Below are positions 4,476 through 11,363 of a stretch of DNA of 11,393 nucleotides, one piece after another. Below the pieces are notes generated by a model. That model searched no databases. It saw only the letters and a list, made by a program, of their open reading frames with translations, and was not told where the DNA came from. The translations under genes were made by a program, and so were the position numbers. Source of the stretch: Clostridia bacterium (GTDB taxonomy: Bacteria > Bacillota > Clostridia > Oscillospirales > Acutalibacteraceae); assembly GCA_024404065.1 (NCBI GenBank), contig JAKSQR010000034.1:1-11393 (forward strand), in the 5' to 3' direction. Numbering within the stretch: position 1 is the stretch's first letter; every line of letters begins with the position of its first letter.

Positions 4476-6965
4476 ATGAAGCAATATAATGTAACAGGTA
4501 TGAGCTGTGCCGCCTGCGTTGCAAGGGTTGAAAAAGCAGTAAATGGCGTAGAGGGTGTGGAATCCTGCGCAGTAAATCTGCTTACAAACTCAATGAGCGT
4601 TGAGGGCGGTGCTTCCGCTGACGAAATTATAAAAGCGGTAGAGGCTGCAGGCTATGGTGCATCTCTTAAGGATGAAGCCTCAGATAAAATAAGTGCAGAT
4701 GAGCTTAAAGATGAGGAAACACCTAAAATTCTTAAAAGGCTGATAATCTCACTTATCTTTTTACTGCCCCTTATGTACATTTCAATGGGTCACATGATGT
4801 GGAATTTCCCTGTGCCTATGCTTTTACATAAGCCTGTGGCAATGGGCATAGCTCAGATGATAATTGCCCTTATCGTAATGGTAATAAACCGCAAGTTTTT
4901 TATAAACGGTGTAAAGGGTGTAATACATAAATCACCTAATATGGATACCCTTGTAGCCTTAGGCTCAGGCGCATCATTCATATATAGTGTATATGTTTTA
5001 GCAAAGGGCGAAATGGAGTTTTTCTTTGAATCTGCCGCAATGATTCTTGTGCTTATAACAGTAGGTAAAACTCTTGAATCCTACTCAAAGGGCAAAACCA
5101 CAAATGCACTTAAAAGCCTTATGAATCTTGCCCCAGAAACTGCTACTGTAATTTATGACGGTAAGGAGATTACAGTGCCTGCAGAGAAGGTTAAAATCGG
5201 CGATATATTTATGCTCAAACCCGGTGACAAGGTTGCAGTTGATGGCATTATAATTGAGGGTGAGGGAGCTTTTGATGAATCCTCACTTACAGGCGAAAGC
5301 ATTCCTGCAGATAAGCAGGCAGGGGATTCAGTTTATACTGCCACAATAAATAAATCCGGCTATCTTAAATGTAAAGCCACAAAGGTAGGCAAGGATACAA
5401 CACTTGCAAAAATTATAAAAATGGTGTCTGATGCCTCTGCTACAAAGGCGCCTATCGCAAAAATTGCGGATAAGGTTTCAGGTATATTTGTGCCTGTTGT
5501 AATCGGCATTGCTCTTGTTACATTTGTAATATGGCTTTTAGTTGGCAAAGAATTCAGCTTCTCTCTTACAAGAGCAATAGCGGTGCTTGTTATAAGCTGC
5601 CCTTGTGCTTTAGGTCTTGCAACCCCCGTAGCAATTATGGTAGGTAATGGTGTCGCTGCAAGAAATGGTATTCTTTTTAAGAATGCCGCCTCACTTGAGG
5701 AAACAGGCAGAGTGCAGATTGTAGCTCTTGATAAAACAGGCACAATCACAGAGGGCAAGCCTCAGATTACTGATATAATACCTGCAGACGGCATAACTGA
5801 AAATGAGCTTATTAAATATGCTTATGCTCTTGAAAGTAAAAGTGAGCATCCCCTTGCAGGTGCAGTTAATATTTATGCAGAGAGCAAGGGCATTGAAAAA
5901 CTCAGCACAGAGAAATTTGCCGCAAAGGCAGGTAATGGTCTTACTGCTACCGTTGAGGGCAAAGAAATAATCGGTGGTAATCTTAAATATGTTTCTTCAG
6001 TTATAGATGTTGATGATGAAATAAAAGAAAAGGCACAAAAGGTTTCCTCTGAGGGTAAAACACCTATGCTTTTTGCACTTGATAATAAGCTGCTTGGCAT
6101 TATAGCTGTTGCAGATACAGTTAAAGCTGACAGCCCCGAAGCAATAAATCAGCTTCAGAATATGGGCATAAAGGTAGTAATGCTTACAGGCGATAACCGC
6201 AAAACAGCAGAGGCTATTGCAAAAGAAACAGGTGTGGATTTTGTTATATCTGATGTGCTTCCTGAGGGAAAGGCAGATGTTATAGAAGCCCTTTCGGAGT
6301 ATGGCAAGGTTGCAATGGTTGGTGACGGCATAAATGATGCACCTGCCCTTACAAAAGCCGATGTAGGCATTGCTATCGGTGCAGGCACAGATGTTGCCAT
6401 AGATAGTGCAGATGTAGTGCTTATGAATAGCAGCATTAGTGATGTGGCGGCAGCTATCCGCCTTTCAAGGAATGTGCTTCTCAATATCAAGGAGAATCTT
6501 TTCTGGGCGTTTATCTATAACATTATCGGCATTCCCCTTGCCGCAGGAATGTGGATGCCTATATTTGGCTGGACCCTTAAGCCTGTATTTGGCGCAGCAG
6601 CAATGAGCCTTTCCAGCTTTTGCGTTGTAACCAATGCCTTAAGATTAAATCTTGTAAAGGTACACAGCACTAAAAAGGATAAAATAAAAAATCCCGCAGA
6701 AATAAACTTTGCACTTCTGCAGGAAAAAGTATATAATGAAATAAATAAAAAGGAGAATGAAACTATGACAAAGGTATTTAATGTTGAAGGTATGATGTGC
6801 CCCCATTGTGAGGCAAGGGTAAAGAGCGCAGTTGAAGGTATTGCAGGTGTAGCATCCGCAGTTCCATCACATACAGAAAATAAAGTAACTGTTACCCTTA
6901 ATGCAGACGTTGCTGATGAGGTAATTACAGCAGCAATCACAGACGCAGGCTACACAGTAAAATAA
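4476..6965 (+). CDS. copA: Copper-exporting P1B-1 ATPase CopA with C-terminal CopZ-like domain
   Basis: An 829-residue membrane ATPase predicted to export Cu(I). In order: an N-terminal HMA domain with GMSCAAC (C11, C14); membrane helices from about residue 86; actuator TGES (272-275); the intramembrane CPC (375-377); the phosphorylation site DKTGT (D419); HP (H458-P459) in the nucleotide domain; and the hinge GDGIND (616-621). YN (681-682) and M-x-x-SS (M710, S713-S714) in the last helices complete the Cu(I) selectivity signature. A usual CopA would stop near residue 728. Here a charged linker (about 730-763) leads to a second HMA domain with GMMCPHC (C775, C778). The gene starts 4 bp after csoR, with GAGG overlapping that stop codon, so the two are co-translated. 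The linker DNA contains promoter- and RBS-like signals, described separately. Confidence 0.93.
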   Translation: MKQYNVTGMSCAACVARVEKAVNGVEGVESCAVNLLTNSMSVEGGASADEIIKAVEAAGYGASLKDEASDKISADELKDEETPKILKRLIISLIFLLPLMYISMGHMMWNFPVPMLLHKPVAMGIAQMIIALIVMVINRKFFINGVKGVIHKSPNMDTLVALGSGASFIYSVYVLAKGEMEFFFESAAMILVLITVGKTLESYSKGKTTNALKSLMNLAPETATVIYDGKEITVPAEKVKIGDIFMLKPGDKVAVDGIIIEGEGAFDESSLTGESIPADKQAGDSVYTATINKSGYLKCKATKVGKDTTLAKIIKMVSDASATKAPIAKIADKVSGIFVPVVIGIALVTFVIWLLVGKEFSFSLTRAIAVLVISCPCALGLATPVAIMVGNGVAARNGILFKNAASLEETGRVQIVALDKTGTITEGKPQITDIIPADGITENELIKYAYALESKSEHPLAGAVNIYAESKGIEKLSTEKFAAKAGNGLTATVEGKEIIGGNLKYVSSVIDVDDEIKEKAQKVSSEGKTPMLFALDNKLLGIIAVADTVKADSPEAINQLQNMGIKVVMLTGDNRKTAEAIAKETGVDFVISDVLPEGKADVIEALSEYGKVAMVGDGINDAPALTKADVGIAIGAGTDVAIDSADVVLMNSSISDVAAAIRLSRNVLLNIKENLFWAFIYNIIGIPLAAGMWMPIFGWTLKPVFGAAAMSLSSFCVVTNALRLNLVKVHSTKKDKIKNPAEINFALLQEKVYNEINKKENETMTKVFNVEGMMCPHCEARVKSAVEGIAGVASAVPSHTENKVTVTLNADVADEVITAAITDAGYTVK
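6709..6737 (+). promoter_or_regulatory. Possible internal promoter for the CopZ-like domain
   Basis: Inside the copA linker, TTGCAC (6709-6714) and a perfect TATAAT (6732-6737) are separated by 17 bp. The expected start, near 6744, is just before GGAG (6752-6755) and the in-frame ATG at 6765. The -35 matches only 3 of 6 bases, and AT-rich coding sequence can mimic promoters, so this is suggestive only. Confidence 0.35.
6765..6965 (+). CDS. Candidate alternative product: free CopZ-like copper chaperone
   Basis: An in-frame ATG (codon 764 of copA) would give a 66-residue HMA protein, the normal length of CopZ/Atx1-type copper chaperones. It begins MTKVFNVEGMMCPHCEARVK, exactly where a stand-alone CopZ would begin, and ends at the copA stop with DAGYTVK, the typical last HMA strand. 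GGAG lies 9 nt upstream within the linker, as at a true gene start, and promoter-like hexamers precede it. Such a chaperone would carry Cu(I) to CopA or CsoR. Whether it is made separately, only as the C-terminal domain of CopA, or as both cannot be decided from sequence. If it is only a fusion, this entry is part of copA. Confidence 0.4.
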   Translation: MTKVFNVEGMMCPHCEARVKSAVEGIAGVASAVPSHTENKVTVTLNADVADEVITAAITDAGYTVK

Positions 6966-6995
6966 GCTTTTTCATAAATTATCAGGAGTGGTATT

Positions 6996-7910
6996 ATGGT
7001 AATCTTTTCTGAGCATTTTAAGGAGATAGAAAAAAGAGCAGGCTTCCCTGAGGAGGCCATTGCCCCTATTGAAAAGGCTGCACAGCTTATAGATTCAATC
7101 CCTGAGCTTAATGAGAAATTCACAAAGCTTGTATATGGATATATGACAGACCGCCCTGATAATATAAACAGAGATTTTCTTCCCTCTGTTGAGGCACTTG
7201 AAAGCTATGGCGCACATAAATATACTTTGGATTTAGTCTATATTATGGCTTGCAGCGAAATCCTGCACGAAAGATACAGGGCAAATAATATCCCTGACGA
7301 AGTATTCTGGCAGTTTACCATTGATTTCAGATGTAAGCTGATTGAGTGTATGGAATGTAAAGGCGTTGCCGGCACATTTGTAGCAGAGTGGGTGGATTTA
7401 TTCTACAGCCTTGAGAGATTCGGGCTTGGCAGATTTCAGTATGAGCACGATAAATTTCCAAAGGATTACACCACAAAATCAGGCTATTTTATCAAAGAGG
7501 GTACACCCTGCGTAAATATGCACATTCCCTCAATGGGCATTCCCCTTACAGATGAGGTAAGAATGGATTCCTACAAAAAAGCTTATGAGTTTTTTAAGGA
7601 CAGACGCACACCTGAGGGCTACCTTATAATGCGTTGTGGCTCCTGGCTTTTATTCCCGAAGCATCCTGAGTTTCTTGATGCCAATTCAAATATACTTAAA
7701 TTCTATAATGATTTTGAAGTTTACGAGGAGGTTATCAAGGATAGCTTCAATGATGACTGGCGCATCTGGAATAAATATGCAGAGCTTCCCCTTGAGGAAA
7801 GGCCTGCAGATACAAAGCTGAGAAAAGCATATAAAGACTGGATGATGGCAGGCAATAAAACAGGCTATGGCAGAGGCGTAATAGTATTTGACGGCGAAAA
7901 GATAATATAA
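6996..7910 (+). CDS. Acyltransferase-domain protein (NAT_N/GNAT_C type)
   Basis: A 304-residue soluble protein resembling the two-domain NAT_N (PF18082) plus GNAT_C (PF18164) acyltransferase-like family, common in Clostridia and otherwise uncharacterised. The recognition rests on the C-terminal half, with the pattern MHIPSMGIPLTDE, DSYKKAYEFF, then CGSWLLFPKH, SNILKFYNDFEV and a terminal GRGVIVFDGE. The N-terminal half (1-150) is helical and acidic. No signal peptide or membrane segment is visible. An AGGAG precedes the ATG. It begins 30 bp after copA with no intervening terminator or clear promoter, and is followed by a strong terminator, so it should be the last gene of the CsoR-controlled copper operon. 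A copper-related role is inferred from position alone; the substrate is unknown. Confidence 0.65.
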   Translation: MVIFSEHFKEIEKRAGFPEEAIAPIEKAAQLIDSIPELNEKFTKLVYGYMTDRPDNINRDFLPSVEALESYGAHKYTLDLVYIMACSEILHERYRANNIPDEVFWQFTIDFRCKLIECMECKGVAGTFVAEWVDLFYSLERFGLGRFQYEHDKFPKDYTTKSGYFIKEGTPCVNMHIPSMGIPLTDEVRMDSYKKAYEFFKDRRTPEGYLIMRCGSWLLFPKHPEFLDANSNILKFYNDFEVYEEVIKDSFNDDWRIWNKYAELPLEERPADTKLRKAYKDWMMAGNKTGYGRGVIVFDGEKII

Positions 7911-7915
7911 CTTAT

Positions 7916-7945
7916 AAAGAGCTTCTTCGGAGGCTCTTTTCTTTT
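7916..7945 (+). terminator. Terminator of the csoR-copA-acyltransferase operon
   Basis: A 10-bp stem (AAAGAGCTTC with GAGGCTCTTT, one G-U pair) is closed by a stable cUUCGg tetraloop and followed by TTTTCTTTT. It starts 6 bp after the acyltransferase stop. Confidence 0.9.
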
Positions 7946-7959
7946 AGAGCAAAATAAAA

Positions 7960-7979
7960 GTCCGCCCCATAAGGCGGAC
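7960..7979 (-). terminator. Terminator of the secreted alpha/beta hydrolase gene
   Basis: On the minus strand GTCCGCC and GGCGGAC form a perfect 7-bp GC-rich stem with a 6-nt loop, followed by TTTTATTTTG (7959 down to 7950). It lies 21 bp past the hydrolase stop. The plus-strand side lacks a T-run, so it is directional and separate from the adjacent plus-strand terminator. Confidence 0.85.
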
Positions 7980-8000
7980 CGCTATGCTTAAATTACAAAA

Positions 8001-8996
8001 TTATTTTGCACCGAAAATTTTGAAAATCAGATTCCAGAAGGTGAATATTATCTCCATTATTCTTGAGAAAAGAGAGGCATTGCTGCCTGATGGCTCTGAT
8101 GGGTCTGCAGGAGTGTTTGATGAGGCAGATTTTTTAGTGACATTCTGCCAGTTTGAGTTGGTGTAAATTTCACCACCGTCTTTGAATACGCTCTCTGCGG
8201 TGGGGTCACCAAGCAAAATGTAGTTGAGCCAGGCAATAATGTAACCTCTTGAATTGATAAGAGCTGTGGTGTGGTCTGTATTTTTCATCTGACCTATTAT
8301 AACGTTGCTATTCTGAATGTTATTCATATTGGCAATAAGACCTGTTTCAAGGGGGCAAAGACCTGTAGGTCCTGCATCAAGGTCATCATCAGCACCAATT
8401 AAAAATGCGGGGCATTTAATCTGCTTTGCGTCATAGCCTGCACCCTGAAATGCTGCAAGTGAAGCCTGCACACCATTTACTGAAACAAGTGTTCTGAACA
8501 TAGAGGCATTTTTATATTTACCTGTAGAGCAGGCATTCATTGTACCTGCACCGCCCTGTGAGTGACCTACAACTGCAAGCTTATCAAGGTCAATTTTATT
8601 GTAAAACTTACTTGCAGAGTTGCTGTTTTCACTTATGATATATTCAAGAGTTTTGTGGGTTGAGGCACCATTGCCTGTGGAGGTGCAGTTGTTACCAAAA
8701 ACTATATAGCCCCAGCTTGCAAAGTGCTTAAGCAATGCACCGTAGGTAGCACTTGTTACACCTGTGCCGTTGCAGAAAATAATGGCAGGAAACTGTGCCT
8801 TTGCAGATAAATCTGTGGGGTAGTAAATATTGTAGCAGCTGAAATTTTCTTCGCTGCAATCTATGGTAGCAGAGCTTACACCATAGCTGCCGTGAGGTGT
8901 GTAATAATCCTCAATAGTAGTTGCTGCCTTTGTGGGCATAGCAAAAAGACTGCAGATAATTATTAAAGAAAGCACTAAAGAAATAACTTTTTTCAT
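8001..8996 (-). CDS. Secreted alpha/beta hydrolase with amphipathic C-terminal tail
   Basis: A 331-residue exported serine hydrolase, dienelactone-hydrolase/cutinase-like (chlorophyllase and polyester-hydrolase relatives). A signal peptide covers about 1-24 (MKK, hydrophobic core, PTKAA). The catalytic triad is visible: the nucleophile elbow GHSQGGAG (S146), an Asp in GADDDLDAG (203-207) and H242 in TDHTTAL. NGTG (76-79) is the likely oxyanion region. After the domain a Ser/Pro-rich linker (about 291-307) leads to a final hydrophobic helix (309-328, SLFSRIMEIIFTFWNLIFKI) that could hold the protein to the membrane. AGGTGA precedes the ATG. It is a monocistronic gene with its own promoter and terminator. 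An ester or lipid substrate is likely but not determinable; cell-wall acyl esters, glycerides or xenobiotic esters are all possible. Confidence 0.8.
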   Translation of the reverse strand: MKKVISLVLSLIIICSLFAMPTKAATTIEDYYTPHGSYGVSSATIDCSEENFSCYNIYYPTDLSAKAQFPAIIFCNGTGVTSATYGALLKHFASWGYIVFGNNCTSTGNGASTHKTLEYIISENSNSASKFYNKIDLDKLAVVGHSQGGAGTMNACSTGKYKNASMFRTLVSVNGVQASLAAFQGAGYDAKQIKCPAFLIGADDDLDAGPTGLCPLETGLIANMNNIQNSNVIIGQMKNTDHTTALINSRGYIIAWLNYILLGDPTAESVFKDGGEIYTNSNWQNVTKKSASSNTPADPSEPSGSNASLFSRIMEIIFTFWNLIFKIFGAK

Positions 8997-9021
8997 AATA
9001 TCACCTGACCTTTCTGAGCTT

Positions 9022-9030
9022 ATTATAGCA
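9022..9030 (-). promoter_or_regulatory. Extended -10 promoter of the alpha/beta hydrolase gene
   Basis: On the minus strand TGCTATAAT is a perfect extended -10 element 26 bp before the ATG at 8996. The -35 region (about 9045-9050, TAGATT) is poor, as allowed for extended -10 promoters. The resulting leader is about 20 nt. Confidence 0.55.
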
Positions 9031-9069
9031 TATCAGAAATAAATAATCTATATAAAAATGTAATGGAAA

Positions 9070-9091
9070 AGCCACCCCTTATGGAGTGGCT
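9070..9091 (-). terminator. Terminator of the PAP2 phosphatase gene
   Basis: On the minus strand AGCCACTCC and GGGGTGGCT form a 9-bp stem (one G-U pair) with an ATAA loop, followed by TTTTCC. It begins 5 bp after the PAP2 stop, separating that gene from the downstream hydrolase, which has its own promoter. Confidence 0.8.
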
Positions 9092-9096
9092 CATAA

Positions 9097-10029
9097 TTAT
9101 TTCTGAGGGTTAAGCTCTTTTGAGTGAATCTTGCAAAGGTTATCAATATCGCCGTCACCATCAACATCAATGCCGGGGTATTTGATAGCGTCATCACCTG
9201 TGCGTGCCTTGTTGTTACAGTTATATTCTCCGCCGTATTCTGCACTGTAAGCACACTTAACACCTTCGTCTTCGGTCATAAGTCTTACGAATGAGAAGCA
9301 GAAAACTGCTACAACAACTGCTGTGATTACAGCAATACCTGCCTTGGGGTTAATGCCCTTTTTGAAAAGCTTTTCAGCATCAATATTATCAAGGAATTTA
9401 ACCTTGCTGAAGATTAAAAGAACGAGCTTTGCAAGTAAGTAGCCTATTATTGCAGCAACGCAGCCTGCAAGGCAGCCGAAAATAACGTCTGTGGGGTAGT
9501 GTACCATAAGGTAAACACGTGAGCACATTGTAAGCACTGCAATTACAGGGAAAATCCATGCAATTTTCTTTTTGTTTTCGCTTATAAAGCAGATGAAAAG
9601 ACCGATAGCCATCTCAAATGCAGAGGTGGTGTGACCTGAGGGGAAGGAGAAGTCACTTTCTGAAAGTGAGCCTGCGCCCTTATACCATACTTCATACTGT
9701 GCCCAGAAATCTGAAAGCTGAAGTGTATTGTATGGTCTTACACGCTCAACCATAGGCTTAAGAGCAAGGTTAGTAACGATTGTACCAACTGCTACGGCAA
9801 AAATAAGAGTGAAGCCGTATTTTCTTGTCTTCTTAAAGAAGCAGAGTACAACTGCAAGTATTACCATAGGTATTACAAAATCCTCATCACCAAATGATGT
9901 GAAAAGCTTTGCAATAATGGTCATAACTTCGTTTTGCATACTGCCGAAGAATGTAAAAATTGCTTTGTCAAGGTTAAAGAATGCACTGTCAATAGTTGCG
10001 CCCAGTGCAAGGGGGAGCATAGGATACAT
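9097..10029 (-). CDS. Membrane PAP2-superfamily phosphatase with extracellular EF-hand-like tail
   Basis: A 310-residue integral membrane phosphatase of the PAP2 family (undecaprenyl-diphosphate, phosphatidate or related lipid phosphatases), with an extracytoplasmic active site. All three signature motifs are intact: K-x6-RP (K91...R98-P99), PSGH (130-133) and SR-x5-H-x3-D (S170-R171, H177, D181). Hydrophobic helices lie at about 51-66, 72-90, 134-150, 155-169, 183-207 and 229-250, with a basic loop (about 208-228) before the last, placing residues 251-310 outside the cell. That tail is unusual: it has three cysteines (C259, C271, C299) and a calcium-loop-like DVDGDGDID (288-296) of the EF-hand/dockerin kind. 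GGCGG lies 6 nt before the ATG. Bactoprenol recycling is the commonest role, but the precise lipid is unknown. Confidence 0.85.
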   Translation of the reverse strand: MYPMLPLALGATIDSAFFNLDKAIFTFFGSMQNEVMTIIAKLFTSFGDEDFVIPMVILAVVLCFFKKTRKYGFTLIFAVAVGTIVTNLALKPMVERVRPYNTLQLSDFWAQYEVWYKGAGSLSESDFSFPSGHTTSAFEMAIGLFICFISENKKKIAWIFPVIAVLTMCSRVYLMVHYPTDVIFGCLAGCVAAIIGYLLAKLVLLIFSKVKFLDNIDAEKLFKKGINPKAGIAVITAVVVAVFCFSFVRLMTEDEGVKCAYSAEYGGEYNCNNKARTGDDAIKYPGIDVDGDGDIDNLCKIHSKELNPQK

Positions 10030-10061
10030 AGTATTCCGCCTTTCTTTTGTTTTACCCGCCT

Positions 10062-10090
10062 AATATATCATATCAGTTATACAAATTCAA
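10062..10090 (-). promoter_or_regulatory. Candidate promoter of the PAP2 phosphatase gene
   Basis: On the minus strand TTGAAT (10090-10085), a 17-bp spacer and TATATT (10067-10062) resemble a sigma-A promoter. The predicted start lies about 25 nt before the ATG at 10029. Confidence 0.45.
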
Positions 10091-10139
10091 TCATTAACAC
10101 CACAAATTTTAACAGTTTGTATCTTTTATAGTGATTTTA

Positions 10140-10168
10140 TTGATTTTTATTTTTGCAAAGTATAAAAT
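10140..10168 (+). promoter_or_regulatory. Candidate promoter of fucO
   Basis: TTGATT (10140-10145) and TAAAAT (10163-10168) are 17 bp apart, giving a predicted start near 10175 and a leader of about 40 nt. The surrounding DNA is very AT-rich, so overlapping alternatives (for example TATAAA at 10161 with a 15-bp spacer) cannot be excluded. Confidence 0.4.
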
Positions 10169-10176
10169 AAATTTAA

Positions 10177-10192
10177 CACATAGATATATGTG
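10177..10192. repeat. Palindrome downstream of the fucO promoter
   Basis: CACATA (10177-10182) and TATGTG (10187-10192) are perfect 6-bp arms around GATA. The palindrome sits at the predicted transcription start, a typical operator position. It does not match the Rex consensus (TTGTTAA...TTAACAA) often found at clostridial dehydrogenase genes. An unrelated 5-bp repeat, ACAAA/TTTGT, lies at 10102-10120. Confidence 0.3.
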
Positions 10193-10217
10193 ATTTTATT
10201 CAGAGAGGTGTATTCCC

Positions 10218-11363
10218 ATGAACAAGTTTGTACTTAACGAAACATCATACCACGGCGCAGGTGCTATCTCCGCAGTTCCTGAGGAGATTAAGGCAAGAGG
10301 CTATAAGAAGGCTTTTGTTGCATCTGACCCTGATCTTATTAAATTTGGTGTAACCGCAAAGGTTACCGACCTTCTTGATAAGGAAGGCATCCCCTACGAG
10401 GTATATTCAGATATTAAGCCCAACCCCACAATTGAAAACGTACAGAACGGTGTTGCAGCATTCAAGGCTTGCGGCGCAGATTGTATCGTAGCTATCGGCG
10501 GCGGTTCATCAATGGATACCTCAAAGGCTATCGGTATCATCATCACAAACCCTGAGTTTGCTGATGTCCGTTCACTTGAGGGCGTTGCTCCCACAAAGAA
10601 CCCCTGCACACCTATCATTGCTGTTCCCACCACAGCAGGCACTGCAGCTGAGGTTACAATCAACTACGTTATTACTGACGTTGAAAAGAAGAGAAAGTTT
10701 GTTTGCGTAGATGTACACGATATTCCCGTTGTAGCAGTTGTTGACCCTGATATGATGGCTTCAATGCCTGCAGGTCTTACCGCAGCTACAGGTATGGATG
10801 CTCTTACCCACGCTATTGAAGGCTACATCACCAAGGGCGCATGGGAGCTTTCAGATATGTTCCACATTAAGGCTATTGAGGTTATTGCCCGCTCACTTCG
10901 TGCTGCAGTTAAGAACGAAAAAGAGGGCAGAGATGGTATGGCACTTGGCCAGTACATTGCAGGTATGGGCTTCTCAAATGTAGGTCTCGGTGTTGACCAC
11001 TCTATGGCACACACCCTTTCAGCTTATTATGATATGCCTCACGGTAAGGCATGTGCTACACTTCTTCCCTGCGTAATGGCATTCAATGCTCCCTGCACAG
11101 GCGAAAAGTACAGAGATATTGCTAAGGCAATGGGCGTAGAGGGCACAGAAAATATGACTCAGGAAGAGTATCGCAAGGCAGCTGTTGAAGCAGTTGATAA
11201 GCTTGCTCAGGATGTAGGTATTGTTACATCACTTAAGGGTGTTGTTAAGGAAGAGGATCTTCCTCAGCTTGCACTTGATGCTTACAATGACGCTTGCCGT
11301 CCCGGTAACCCCAGAGATTGCTCTGTTGAAGATATTGAAGCTCTCTACAGATCACTTATGTAA
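10218..11363 (+). CDS. fucO: Lactaldehyde reductase / 1,2-propanediol dehydrogenase (Fe-dependent)
   Basis: A 381-residue group III iron-dependent alcohol dehydrogenase, close along its whole length to E. coli FucO (for example NPEFADVRSLEG, PTTAGTAAEVTINYVITD, KFVCVD.HDIP, ALTHAIEGYIT, MALGQY.AGMGFSNVGLG). It reduces lactaldehyde to 1,2-propanediol with NADH during fermentation of fucose or rhamnose and can act on other small aldehydes. The NAD-binding turn is AIGGGSSMDTSKA (92-104); D37 matches the Asp that gives E. coli FucO its NAD(H) preference. The iron ligands align as D194, H198, H261 and H275, with catalytic-region H265. AGAGAGG precedes the ATG by about 9 nt. Codons look optimised, consistent with abundant fermentative expression. 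No fucose or rhamnose pathway partner lies within the window, so the pathway is inferred from the enzyme alone. Confidence 0.92.
   Translation: MNKFVLNETSYHGAGAISAVPEEIKARGYKKAFVASDPDLIKFGVTAKVTDLLDKEGIPYEVYSDIKPNPTIENVQNGVAAFKACGADCIVAIGGGSSMDTSKAIGIIITNPEFADVRSLEGVAPTKNPCTPIIAVPTTAGTAAEVTINYVITDVEKKRKFVCVDVHDIPVVAVVDPDMMASMPAGLTAATGMDALTHAIEGYITKGAWELSDMFHIKAIEVIARSLRAAVKNEKEGRDGMALGQYIAGMGFSNVGLGVDHSMAHTLSAYYDMPHGKACATLLPCVMAFNAPCTGEKYRDIAKAMGVEGTENMTQEEYRKAAVEAVDKLAQDVGIVTSLKGVVKEEDLPQLALDAYNDACRPGNPRDCSVEDIEALYRSLM

Noticed and set aside
4476..4800. E. coli-style programmed frameshift in copA releasing an N-terminal chaperone
   Set aside because: I saw no slippery heptamer with a following hairpin after the N-terminal HMA domain; the internal start at the C-terminal end is better supported.
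6515..6940. Long antisense reading frame inside copA (also 5360-5758, 6155-6490)
   Set aside because: These are shadows of the copA codon pattern, rich in Ser/Ala/Pro/Thr, with no RBS and no recognisable domain.
9728..10063. Plus-strand frame opposite the PAP2 gene
   Set aside because: Shadow frame; the minus-strand frame has all three PAP2 motifs and a proper RBS.
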